Assembly (NCBI RefSeq): GCF_002250565.1
Contig: NZ_NMVJ01000010.1
Coordinates: 1 to 64,000, forward strand
Reading direction: 5' to 3'
Length of the DNA: 64,000 bases
From: Parenemella sanctibonifatiensis
GTDB taxonomy: Bacteria; Actinomycetota; Actinomycetes; Propionibacteriales; Propionibacteriaceae
This document shows positions 35,607 through 43,786 of this stretch, in pieces. Below the pieces are notes generated by a model, which was given only the letters and a program-made list of their open reading frames with translations, made no database searches and was not told the origin of the DNA. Made by a program: the position numbers and the translations under genes. Position 1 is the stretch's first letter. Each line of letters starts with the position of its first letter.

Positions 35607-37076
35607 ATGGCTGAAGAGCATGCATCCGGACTCGACGACCTCAGTGCGGAGGCGCTGGCGACCGCCATCCGTATCCGCGAGGTCAGCGTCGCCGAGGTGA
35701 CCGACCATTTCCTGGCGCTGGCCGAGACCGACCGCAACGGCGCCTATGTCGCGGTGGCCGCGGAGGCAGCCAGGACACGCGCCGTCGAACTCGACCACGC
35801 CCTTGCCGATGACCCCACCTCCGTCGCGGATGCACCGCTGCTCGGGGTGCCCTTCCCGATCAAGGACCTCAACCAGGTCGCGGGTCTGCCGTTCGAGGCA
35901 GGCAGCGCACTGCTGGCCGGCAATGTCGCCGACACCGACGACCCGCTGGTGACCCGGGCCCGCGCAGCCGGGGCCGTCATCATCGGCAAGACCTCCACCC
36001 CTGAGTTCGGACTGCCCGCCTATACCGAACCGGAGGGCCGGCCGGCGGCTACCACCCCCTGGGGCAACGGCACCCGAATGGCGGGCGGATCATCCGGCGG
36101 TGCCGCAGCCGGGGTCGCGGCGGGGCTCTTCCCGATCGCCCACGGATCCGACGGTGGCGGTTCGCTGCGCATCCCCGCGTCCTGCTGTGGCCTGGTGGCG
36201 CACAAGCCGAGCCGGGGCCTGATCTCCCCGGCTCCCGGCGTCGACGGCGCAGGTCTGGCGGTGCCGGGAGTGTTGAGCCGGACCGTCCGCGACCAAGTGC
36301 TTGGCATTCAGGCACTCACTGTGGGACAGGGCGACGAGGGCCGTGCCGATGGTGACTGGTTTCGGTCCCGGCAGCTGCCCGCCGACGCGCTCGAACGAAT
36401 CGAGGAGCCGGCCGCGCGGTTGCGGGTCGGGCTGCTCACCGCGCCGCTGGTGGTGGCTGAGACCGAGATCCACCCAGAGGCGATCCGCGCGGCCGAACGT
36501 GCCGCGGCGGGGCTGGAGGCTGCCGGCCACGAGCTGGTCGAGGCGCCGGTTCCGTTCCCCGCCGACGCCTGGAACTCCTTCCGGGCACTGTGGTCGGTGA
36601 TGGCGAAGTCGGTGCCGGTGCCGCCCGAAGCAGAGTCGATGCTGCGGCCGCTGACCCGGTGGCTGCGGTCCGGTGCCGATGAGGTGAGCGGGCTGGCGTA
36701 CGCGGAGGCGGTCGCCGCGGTCCAGCAGCTCAACCGTGATGTGGCCCACGGCTGGGCCGACCTGGACCTGGTGATCGCGCCGACGCTGGCACAGCCGCCG
36801 CTGCCGGTCGGGGCGCTCCGCGACGACGAGGACCCCGCCGGGGACTTCTTGGCGCAGATGAAGTTCACGCCGTGGAGCAGCGTCGCCAACCTGACGGGCC
36901 GTCCCTGCCTCAACGTCCCGATCCACCGGGCGGTTGTTGGCGACGAGGACGGGAGCGGGGAGGAGCTGCCCTTCGGAGCCTCGATCTGGGGCCGACCCGG
37001 CGAGGACCTGCTGGTGCTGCGGGCCGGTCGGCTGCTGGAGCAGACCGATCCGTGGCCGCTTCGGCCGGGCAGCTGA
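35607..37076 (+). CDS. Amidase signature family enzyme
   Basis: A 489-residue hydrolase of C-N amide bonds. The Ser-Ser-Lys catalytic machinery is visible: Lys in PIKDLNQVAG (about residue 83), the Gly/Ser-rich block GGSSGGAAAGVAAG (about residue 156), and the nucleophile Ser in GSDGGGSLRIPAS (about residue 180). It could act on small amides; no gatB or gatC is adjacent, so a GatA role is unlikely. Start ATG 35607 was chosen over the long upstream frame, which is only antisense to the LGFP gene. Confidence 0.9.
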   Translation: MAEEHASGLDDLSAEALATAIRIREVSVAEVTDHFLALAETDRNGAYVAVAAEAARTRAVELDHALADDPTSVADAPLLGVPFPIKDLNQVAGLPFEAGSALLAGNVADTDDPLVTRARAAGAVIIGKTSTPEFGLPAYTEPEGRPAATTPWGNGTRMAGGSSGGAAAGVAAGLFPIAHGSDGGGSLRIPASCCGLVAHKPSRGLISPAPGVDGAGLAVPGVLSRTVRDQVLGIQALTVGQGDEGRADGDWFRSRQLPADALERIEEPAARLRVGLLTAPLVVAETEIHPEAIRAAERAAAGLEAAGHELVEAPVPFPADAWNSFRALWSVMAKSVPVPPEAESMLRPLTRWLRSGADEVSGLAYAEAVAAVQQLNRDVAHGWADLDLVIAPTLAQPPLPVGALRDDEDPAGDFLAQMKFTPWSSVANLTGRPCLNVPIHRAVVGDEDGSGEELPFGASIWGRPGEDLLVLRAGRLLEQTDPWPLRPGS

Positions 37077-37098
37077 GGTCAGGGCTCAGCGAAAAATG

Positions 37099-37171
37099 GT
37101 CGTGAGCTGCCGCTCAACCCGAATATTTGCGAAGTAACCCCGTTTCTCGGCGTTGAGTGGCAGCTGGTGAC
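37099..37171. repeat. Imperfect inverted repeat between convergent genes
   Basis: Arms 37099-37118 and 37152-37171 match at 16 of 20 positions (core AGCTGCCGCTCAAC against its complement), with a 33-base AT-richer loop. It lies between the ends of the amidase (+) and the GT87 gene (-), so it may act as a two-way terminator or be an intergenic repeat. Confidence 0.5.
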
Positions 37172-37183
37172 CACGCAGCGTGG

Positions 37184-38401
37184 CTACCCGGTCCGCTCAG
37201 GCCGCTGGCTTGGCCGGGTGGCCCGCGGCGCGCTGACCAGCGCCGCCACCAGCAGCGCGAGCGCCAGCACTACGCTGACCGCGCCGAGCAGGTCCAGATA
37301 CCACGGATAGACCCACACCTCGGGGTCGGTCGGGACCAGCCGGGGCGGGAAGAACGCCAGCCACGCGGCCCACGCCAGGCCGATCCAGCGCGCGGGGCCG
37401 ATGCCGCGGCCCTCGAGGATGAGCGCCACCGCGAGCGGCAGCACCCAGATGTGGTGGTGCACCCACGACACCGGCGACACCACCAGGGTGGCAACCCCGA
37501 CCAGGCAGACGGCAAACAGTTCGCGGCCCGCATGGTGCCACCGGCGGGCGGCCAGCAATGCCACGACCACCGTGGCCAGACTCAGCACGATGGTGAGCGC
37601 CGACACCACGGTCGAACTGTCGAAGAGGCGCCGCAGCGCCGCGCCGACGGATTGGTTGCTGATCGAATTGGCACGGTCCCCGATCCCGGTCTCGCCCTGC
37701 AGCAGGCCCATCGCAAAGTCCCACGTCAGCCCCGGCGATGCCATCAACCCCACCAGCGTCAACGCCATCGCGGTCAGGATCGCGACCATCGCGACCCGGC
37801 GCTGCCGGGACAGCAACGCCCACACCGGAAACAGGGCCGGGGTGAGCTTGACCGCCGAGGCGACGCCGGTGGCGATGCCGCGCCACCAGCCCCCGGGTCG
37901 GCCCGCTGGCCGCCCGAAGTCCAGCAGTGCCGCCGCCGTCAGCAACACCCCCAGCTGCCCCAACGACACGGTTCTGGTGAACGGAGCCGCGGCCAACAGC
38001 ACTGCGGCCGCGATCCCCGCCGACAGCAGCACCCGGCGTACGCCGGCCCGCCACGTGATCCACCACGTCAGCAGGGCGCTGACGGCCGACCACAACGCCA
38101 ACCCCACCGGAAACGACAGCAGCGCCAACGGGCCGAACAGCCACGCCGCGATCGGCGGATAGATGAAAGGGAATCCCTCTCGGGTCAGATAGGGGTCGCC
38201 GCCGGACCAGATCGCCTGGCCGGCGCGCTGATAGACGGCGAAGTCCTCACCGGCCGGATGCTCGCCCAACAGCGGCACGATTCGGGCCTGGGCCAGCCCG
38301 GCGTACAACACGAGCACCGCCCCGAACCCCCACGCGGCGATGGTGCGCGGGGTGCTCGGGGCGGCGCTGCTGGATCCGGAGCTGCCGGAGGTGCTGGTCA
38401 C
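37184..38401 (-). CDS. GT87-type polyprenol-phosphate mannosyltransferase
   Basis: A 405-residue membrane protein with about ten transmembrane helices and the family layout of DUF2029/GT87 enzymes. These include an early acidic residue in EDFAVYQRAG, the loop GGDPYLTREGFPFIYPPI and the helix ASAVKLTPALFPVWALL. Members transfer mannose from polyprenol-phosphate-mannose to lipoglycans or glycolipids outside the membrane. The GTG start overlaps the stop of the M13 peptidase gene (GTGA), so the two are co-transcribed. A second mannosyltransferase of a related fold is at 58034. Confidence 0.82.
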   Translation of the reverse strand: MTSTSGSSGSSSAAPSTPRTIAAWGFGAVLVLYAGLAQARIVPLLGEHPAGEDFAVYQRAGQAIWSGGDPYLTREGFPFIYPPIAAWLFGPLALLSFPVGLALWSAVSALLTWWITWRAGVRRVLLSAGIAAAVLLAAAPFTRTVSLGQLGVLLTAAALLDFGRPAGRPGGWWRGIATGVASAVKLTPALFPVWALLSRQRRVAMVAILTAMALTLVGLMASPGLTWDFAMGLLQGETGIGDRANSISNQSVGAALRRLFDSSTVVSALTIVLSLATVVVALLAARRWHHAGRELFAVCLVGVATLVVSPVSWVHHHIWVLPLAVALILEGRGIGPARWIGLAWAAWLAFFPPRLVPTDPEVWVYPWYLDLLGAVSVVLALALLVAALVSAPRATRPSQRPERTG

Positions 38402-40359
38402 CAGATCTTGACGCGGTCGCCCTCATCCAGCCACAACTGGTCGTCCTTGGTGACGCCGAAGGCGTCGTAGAAGGCCGGCACGTTGCGCAGGATCTGGTTG
38501 CAGCGGAACTCGTTCGGGGAGTGCGGGTCGGTGGCCAGCCGCTGCTTGACGGCCTCCGGACGCAGCTTGGCGCGCCACACCGCGGCCCAGTTGTAGAAGA
38601 ACCGCTGGTCTCCGGTGAGGCCATCGATCGGCTCCGGCTCGGTGCCGTCCAGCGCCAGCTTGTACGCGGCGTACGCGATCGACAGGCCGCCGAGGTCGCC
38701 GATGTTCTCACCGATGGTGAGTTCACCGTTGACGTGCTGACCGTCGGCGCCTTCGGGGGACAGCGCGTTGTACTGGCCAATGAGTGCCTTGGTGCGGTCC
38801 TCGAAGGCGGTGCGATCCTCCTCGGTCCACCAGTCCCGCAGCCGGCCCTCGCCGTCGCAGGTGGAGCCCTGGTCGTCGAAACCGTGTCCGATCTCGTGGC
38901 CGATCACGGCTCCGATGCCGCCGTAGTTGACCGCGTCGTCGCCTTCGGCGTGGAAGAAGGGCGGCTGCAGGATCGCGGCGGGAAAGACGATCTCGTTCAG
39001 CAGCGGGTGGTAGTAGGCGTTGACCGTCTGCGGGGTCATCAGCCATTCGTCGCGGTCGATCGGCCCGCCCAGCTTGCCGAGCTGCCGCTTCAGCTCGAAG
39101 TCGGCGGCCCGGAAGGCGTTGCCGACCAGGTCGTCGGCGCTGATCTCCAGCGCGGAGTAGTCCCGCCACTTGTCGGGATAGCCGATCTTGGGCCGGAAGG
39201 CGGCCAGCTTGGTGAGAGCCTCCTGCCGGGTCGCCTCGGTCATCCAGTCGAGCTGGCTGATGGACTCCCGGTAGGCCGCCACCAGATTGGCGACCAGCTC
39301 GTCCATCCGCTCCTTGGCGGCGGGCTTGAAGTGGCGCTCGACGTAGATCTTGCCGACGGCCTCGCCCAGGTAGGACTCGACCAGCGTCACGCCGCGCTTC
39401 CAGCGGTCCCGCAGCACCTCGGTGCCCATCAGGGTCGTGCCGTAGAAGGCGAAGTTTTCGGCGACGAAGGCGGAGCTCAGCAGCGGTGCCATTGCGTGCA
39501 GCAGCTGCCAGGCCGCCCAGCTGCGCCAGGCGGGCAACCGATCCTCGGACACCAGCGCTGCGACATCGGTGAAGAAGCTGGGCTGGGAGTTGACGACGTC
39601 CTCGATCGGGTACGCCGACAGTCCCGCCGCCTCCGCGACCCGCGCCAGCGGCAGCCCGGTGCCGGCGAAGTCGGTCCAGGTCTGCAGGTTGTACATCTTC
39701 TTCAGGTCGCGGCGGGTCACCCGGTCCCAGTGGTGCGAGGCGATCTCGGTCTCCAGCTCCATCACGGCCTCGGCCTGCGCCCGCGGGTCGTCGAGGCCGG
39801 CGAGGGTGAACATCGCCTCGATGTGGTCGACGTACGCCGTGCGGGTCGCCTCGTGCTGAGGTTCGCGATAGTAGGCCTCGTCGGGCAGGCCGATGCCGGA
39901 CTGGTCGGCAAACAGCACGTAGCGCTGCGGGTCGCCGGGGTCAGAGTCGACGCCGAAGTCGAGCAGCGACCCGACGCCGTGGCTGATCGCCCAGCCCAGG
40001 TGGTCGGCAAGCGCGTCAACCGAATCGATGGCGGCGATGGCTGCCAGCTGGTCGGCGATCGGCGCCAGGCCGGCGGTTTCGACCCGGTCCTCGTCCATGA
40101 AGCTGGCGTACAGGTCGGCAACCTTGGCGGTCTCGCTGCCCGGAGCGCCTGATTCCAACCCGGTGATGATGTCGCGTACGGCTTCCTCGGCGGCGTCGCG
40201 CAGGTCGGTGAAGGCAGCCGCCATCGGCTTGTCGGGGTCGATGGTGACGGTCTTCAGCCAGCCGCCGTTGACGTGGCGGAAGAGATCGTCGGCGGGACGG
40301 ACCTCAGGATCCATCCAGTCGCGGTTGAAAACAGTGGTCTGGGTGTCGTTGTCGCTCAC
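38398..40359 (-). CDS. M13-family zinc metallopeptidase (PepO/neprilysin-like)
   Basis: A 653-residue peptidase. The zinc site HEIGHGFD is near residue 495, and the second motif ENIGDLGG supplies the third ligand. The substrate-binding NAYYHPLLNEIVFPA (about residue 455) and the C-terminal VKIW end are typical. No signal peptide is seen, so it is probably cytoplasmic, as in many actinobacteria. The GTG at 40359 follows a TAGGCT hexamer by six bases and lacks a ribosome binding site. Confidence 0.93.
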   Translation of the reverse strand: MSDNDTQTTVFNRDWMDPEVRPADDLFRHVNGGWLKTVTIDPDKPMAAAFTDLRDAAEEAVRDIITGLESGAPGSETAKVADLYASFMDEDRVETAGLAPIADQLAAIAAIDSVDALADHLGWAISHGVGSLLDFGVDSDPGDPQRYVLFADQSGIGLPDEAYYREPQHEATRTAYVDHIEAMFTLAGLDDPRAQAEAVMELETEIASHHWDRVTRRDLKKMYNLQTWTDFAGTGLPLARVAEAAGLSAYPIEDVVNSQPSFFTDVAALVSEDRLPAWRSWAAWQLLHAMAPLLSSAFVAENFAFYGTTLMGTEVLRDRWKRGVTLVESYLGEAVGKIYVERHFKPAAKERMDELVANLVAAYRESISQLDWMTEATRQEALTKLAAFRPKIGYPDKWRDYSALEISADDLVGNAFRAADFELKRQLGKLGGPIDRDEWLMTPQTVNAYYHPLLNEIVFPAAILQPPFFHAEGDDAVNYGGIGAVIGHEIGHGFDDQGSTCDGEGRLRDWWTEEDRTAFEDRTKALIGQYNALSPEGADGQHVNGELTIGENIGDLGGLSIAYAAYKLALDGTEPEPIDGLTGDQRFFYNWAAVWRAKLRPEAVKQRLATDPHSPNEFRCNQILRNVPAFYDAFGVTKDDQLWLDEGDRVKIW

Positions 40360-40365
40360 GCGCTC

Positions 40366-40371
40366 AGCCTA
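40366..40371 (-). promoter_or_regulatory. Leaderless -10 of the M13 peptidase operon
   Basis: TAGGCT on the minus strand, six bases (GAGCGC), then GTG at 40359. Confidence 0.55.
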
Positions 40372-40469
40372 GCCAGCGGCAGCCCGCAGCAGGGGCGCGG
40401 CTGACAAACCCCTTGGCGATGACGCGCGGAGACGGCAGGATGGGCACCTACCTTGACGAAGGAGTGGTG

Positions 40470-40676
40470 ATGAGTAACAACAGCCGCAAGAAGCCGGATC
40501 CCTCCGGGGCCGACGACATCAAGGAGAAGATGCGCGAGGCCCTGGAGCGCAAGAAGCAGCGTTCCCACCCGACCGAGGGTGCCGTCGGTGTCGACCCGGA
40601 GCAGAAGATGCATGGCGTCTCCGGACACGTGGACACCCAGTCCTATCGGCGCAAGGCCGGTGGGGGCGGGTCCTGA
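40470..40676 (+). CDS. Small conserved protein (DUF5302-like)
   Basis: A 68-residue, very hydrophilic Lys/Glu/Ser-rich protein (starts MSNNSRKKPD, contains EKMREALERKKQ and a Gly-rich end YRRKAGGGGS). It resembles the short actinobacterial DUF5302 proteins in length and composition. The ATG at 40470 is preceded by AAGGAG. An upstream in-frame ATG would add a non-conserved 19 residues. Function is unknown. Confidence 0.75.
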   Translation: MSNNSRKKPDPSGADDIKEKMREALERKKQRSHPTEGAVGVDPEQKMHGVSGHVDTQSYRRKAGGGGS

Positions 40677-40679
40677 CCC

Positions 40680-41783
40680 TCAGTTGAACGCCGGGTAGGG
40701 CGGCAGCTCGCTGTCCCACCCGAAGTGCTCCAGCAGCCGGCCACAGGTCTGCTGCAGGCCGGGCAGGTCCGGGCAACGTTCCACCACCCAGCGCCATCGG
40801 TACGCCATCCGCGTCCGGCTGGCGCTGGGTGCTGTCATGCCCGGCGGCGCGCCGTCGTCCGGGCGGGCCCGCAGCAGCCCGGGCAGGCTGACTTCGGTCA
40901 TCGTCAGGGCCGCAGCCGCGCCGGCGCGCTGGAGGTGGATGGTCGACAGCGGCGTACGGAAGGTGACCGGATCGAGTGCGCGGTCAAAGGTGTGCTGGGT
41001 CTCCCACGCCAGCTCGGTCGGCAGTGACGCCAGACACCAGCAGGTCGAAAACGGCTGCACCACGTCGATCCCCGCGGCCGCCACGTGGATGACCGAACTC
41101 GCTTCGAGGTCAATGATCCGGGGGCCGGCGTCGGCCATGATGACGTTGTCGGGGCAGAAATCGCCGGCGCCGACGGTGATCTTGCTGGCGGTGAACGGGT
41201 CGTCGTCCTCGGGTGGCTCGGGCAGGGCCAGGGCCACCACCTCGGCGGTCGCCCGCGGGTCGAGGGGGACGTGCTGGGAGATCCGATCCAGTGCCCGTCG
41301 GGGCAGCCCCGGCGAGGGTGGCCCGCCCGCGGTGCGGGTCTGCGGGTCGACCTGCCGGATCAGGTCGCGGAACCGATCGACCCGGCCCCGAGCAGCCTCC
41401 AGCGAGGTGCCCAACGCCGTGGCCCAGGCGAGCAGCCCCTCCCGGGCGGCGTCCGGGTCGTCGCCGAGCAGCAGGTCAGCGAGGGTGGGGCCACGGCCCA
41501 CGTCCTCCATCACGATCAGGCCGGGGGCGGCGGCGTACAGCTCCGGGGCGAAGGGGATGCACTGCAAGCCGGCCCACTCCCGGGCAAACCCGAAGCCTCC
41601 CGAGACCCACGGCCGGGACGAGCGAAAGCGCTTGACCACGACGGTTCCGGTGCAGCGGCTGGCCCGGATGACCGTGGCCCGTGGGCCGGACCTCAGGAGC
41701 TCGGGGTCGGCGAGCGGTTCGCCGAGCAGCTCGCTGGCCTCGACGACGATCCCAGCCAGGTCTGCAGCGCCGGGGGTGGTCAT
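40680..41783 (-). CDS. Kinase-fold (aminoglycoside-phosphotransferase-like) protein
   Basis: A 367-residue protein with a plausible kinase-like fold: VVVKRF could carry the ATP-binding Lys, MEDVGRGPTL resembles the hinge, and GDFCPDNVIMAD with RIIDLEAS resembles the catalytic and metal-binding loops of choline/aminoglycoside kinases. The first loop has GDFCPDN where HGDLHPGN is usual, so the catalytic His/Asp set is altered. The C-terminal ~120 residues are helical and Trp-rich. Its ATG overlaps the stop of the upstream membrane-protein gene, so the two probably work together. The substrate is unknown. Confidence 0.55.
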   Translation of the reverse strand: MTTPGAADLAGIVVEASELLGEPLADPELLRSGPRATVIRASRCTGTVVVKRFRSSRPWVSGGFGFAREWAGLQCIPFAPELYAAAPGLIVMEDVGRGPTLADLLLGDDPDAAREGLLAWATALGTSLEAARGRVDRFRDLIRQVDPQTRTAGGPPSPGLPRRALDRISQHVPLDPRATAEVVALALPEPPEDDDPFTASKITVGAGDFCPDNVIMADAGPRIIDLEASSVIHVAAAGIDVVQPFSTCWCLASLPTELAWETQHTFDRALDPVTFRTPLSTIHLQRAGAAAALTMTEVSLPGLLRARPDDGAPPGMTAPSASRTRMAYRWRWVVERCPDLPGLQQTCGRLLEHFGWDSELPPYPAFN

Positions 41784-43165
41784 TGCCAGACGATCTCGAT
41801 GGCGTCCTCGGAGGTGACGCGCATGTCAGCGTTCAGCATCGCCGCGATCTGGACCGGTGCATCGCTGGTGGTGCCGCCGGAGGCAAAGGTGACGGTGAGC
41901 CGCAGGTCCAGCGGCACCGACATCTCGGCGGTGCCCTTGTCCTCGGCCGAGAGCCGCTGCTGCGCCTGCGGCCATGGATCCCTGGCGCTGGTCCAGCGGG
42001 CGCTGTCGGGGACCACGGCGCTGCCCGGGTCAACGCTTTGCGGACAACCGTCCGGATCGACACTGCGCCGGGTCAGACATTCCGCCAGGGACTCCTTGGC
42101 GCGGGCCTGCAGCGCCTCGGTGCCCTCCTCGGTCAGGCGCGGTTCCAGGATGGTGAGGGAGGGGTAGGCGTCCAGGCTGGTGGCCAGGACGTCGCCGGCC
42201 GGGTCGTAGTCCAGGAACGGCAGCCCGGTGGCGATGGCGTACGAACCGGGCACGACCTCGAGGGTGTTCTCGGTGACCTCGATGCCGTTGATGAGCAGGG
42301 GTACGCCGTCGGTGCGGGTGGCGGTGATGGTGAGGGTGACGGTGCTGCGGTCCAGCACCCAGGAGCCGTCGTTCTCCCGGTGGACGCCGAAACTGGTGCG
42401 GACCTGTTGACCGCCCAGGGTGTACGCCGCGTTGACCAGGTTGGGCGCGGCCGGGTCGGGCTCGTAGACGGTGATGTCGCGCAGCGGGGTGCGGGTCAGC
42501 GACTCCTGCAACGCCTCCGCGTTGAGCAGGGTGTCGGCGCCGGGCCCGCGCGGACCCAGACTCAGCGCGGTGTCGATGTCGCCCGCGGCCAACGCATTCA
42601 GATAGGCCAGCACCGGCCCCGATCCGGTCTGCGCGTCAGGGTCGTTGGGGTCGGCGACCTGAGGGCCGCTGCGCTGGCCGAGCACCCAGAACAGGCCGCC
42701 GCCCAGCAGCGCGAACACCAGACCGGCGATCAGCGCGATCACCCAGATCGGCGGGCGCTTGGACTTCGGTGCCGTCGAGGGTGCCGCGAAGTCTCGCCCG
42801 GTGCCCTGATTGACCCAGACCTCCTCGGCGTCGTGTTGCGGGGCGTCGATGCGCGGTCCGGGCGCCTGCGGGACGTAGCGCGGGCCGGCCGGCTGGTCCG
42901 GTGAACTGCCCGGCTGTGGGGTCCAGCTGCGTTCGCCGGGCCTGGGTGCCGCCGGACGCGGGGGCTCGGTGTGACCGGACTGGCCGACGGTCGGGGGCGC
43001 TCCGTACGCCGGCCCACCCGGGTTGGGTGCTTCCTGGTGGGGACGTGGCGCCGCGGGCCGGTCCCCGGACCGTCGAGGCGGCGTCGCGATCGAGGCAGCA
43101 TCCTCGGTAGGGCCGGACGGTGGGCGTACGGGCTCACGCGGGTCAGGCTGGCGCGGATCGGTCAC
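41780..43165 (-). CDS. Proline-rich single-pass membrane protein
   Basis: A 461-residue protein of unknown function. Residues 1-140 are Pro/Arg/Gly/Ala-rich and probably disordered in the cytoplasm. One transmembrane helix follows (WVIALIAGLVFALLGGG, about residue 145), then a ~295-residue outside domain that ends DAIEIVWQ. The layout matches actinobacterial membrane proteins in which a Pro-rich tail precedes an exported domain. It is the first gene of a two-gene unit with the kinase-like gene. The GTG at 43165 is six bases after TAAGGT. An IS remnant lies immediately upstream. Confidence 0.65.
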   Translation of the reverse strand: MTDPRQPDPREPVRPPSGPTEDAASIATPPRRSGDRPAAPRPHQEAPNPGGPAYGAPPTVGQSGHTEPPRPAAPRPGERSWTPQPGSSPDQPAGPRYVPQAPGPRIDAPQHDAEEVWVNQGTGRDFAAPSTAPKSKRPPIWVIALIAGLVFALLGGGLFWVLGQRSGPQVADPNDPDAQTGSGPVLAYLNALAAGDIDTALSLGPRGPGADTLLNAEALQESLTRTPLRDITVYEPDPAAPNLVNAAYTLGGQQVRTSFGVHRENDGSWVLDRSTVTLTITATRTDGVPLLINGIEVTENTLEVVPGSYAIATGLPFLDYDPAGDVLATSLDAYPSLTILEPRLTEEGTEALQARAKESLAECLTRRSVDPDGCPQSVDPGSAVVPDSARWTSARDPWPQAQQRLSAEDKGTAEMSVPLDLRLTVTFASGGTTSDAPVQIAAMLNADMRVTSEDAIEIVWQ

Positions 43166-43171
43166 CCGAGC

Positions 43172-43177
43172 ACCTTA
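43172..43177 (-). promoter_or_regulatory. Leaderless -10 beside the IS3 end
   Basis: TAAGGT on the minus strand, six bases (GCTCGG), then GTG at 43165. The IS3 left end lies about 12 bases upstream of this hexamer, so any -35 element must now be IS sequence. Confidence 0.55.
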
Positions 43178-43188
43178 GCCGGGGCTAG

Positions 43189-43786
43189 TGAACCGCCCCG
43201 GCGTGTCTGGAGGGTTGATTCGTTGAAAGGATCACTGTCATGGCACGTCCCTCGAAGTACACCCCGGAGTTGCGTGAGCGCGCGGTGCGGATGGTGATGG
43301 AGTCCCGGGCGGACCATCCCCATGAGTCCGCGGCGATCAAGTCCGTGGCGAGCAAGTTGGGGATCACTACCCCTGAGTCGCTGCGCAAGTGGGTGCGGCA
43401 GGCTGAGATCGATGGCGGGGTCAAGCCCGGTAAGACGACCGAGGACATCGCCGAGATCAAGAGGCTCAAGAAGGAGAACGCCGAGTTGCGGCGGGCCAAC
43501 GAGATCTTGGAGGCGGCCTCGGCTGACAACGCGCTGATGGAATGCGTGATCGGCCTCTACAAGACCGAGTGCATCCGCACCACGGTCTTCCAGCCCGGGC
43601 CCTACCGGACCCTCGCCGAGGTCGAGTACGCCACCGCCGGCTGGGTCGACGGGTACAACAACCGACGCCTCCACAGCAGCCTGGAGATAATGCCTCCCGT
43701 AGAGTACGAGCAAGCCCACTACGCGTCCCTCAACCGAGAGCCGCAAACCGTATAGAAGCGGCAGAGAACCTGCGTCTGTTCACCCC
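43189..43786 (+). mobile_element. IS3-family remnant with internal deletion
   Basis: The left end shows an IS3-like terminal sequence (TGAACCGCCCCGG at about 43189-43201). The fused reading frame follows. No matching right inverted repeat is seen before the end of the symporter gene at 43787, so the right end is lost or degenerate. The element cannot move by itself. Confidence 0.75.
43240..43755 (+). pseudogene. IS3-family orfA fused in frame to the end of orfB
   Basis: A 171-residue frame. Residues 1-95 are the OrfA HTH and leucine-zipper region (SKYTPELRERAVRMV, then EIKRLKKENAELRRANEIL). From about residue 97 it switches to the last ~75 residues of the OrfB integrase (NALMECVIGLYKTECIR, then GWVDGYNNRRLHSSL). 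The joint near 43525 removes most of the DDE domain, keeping only the final Glu. The resulting small protein could still bind the IS end. Confidence 0.85.
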
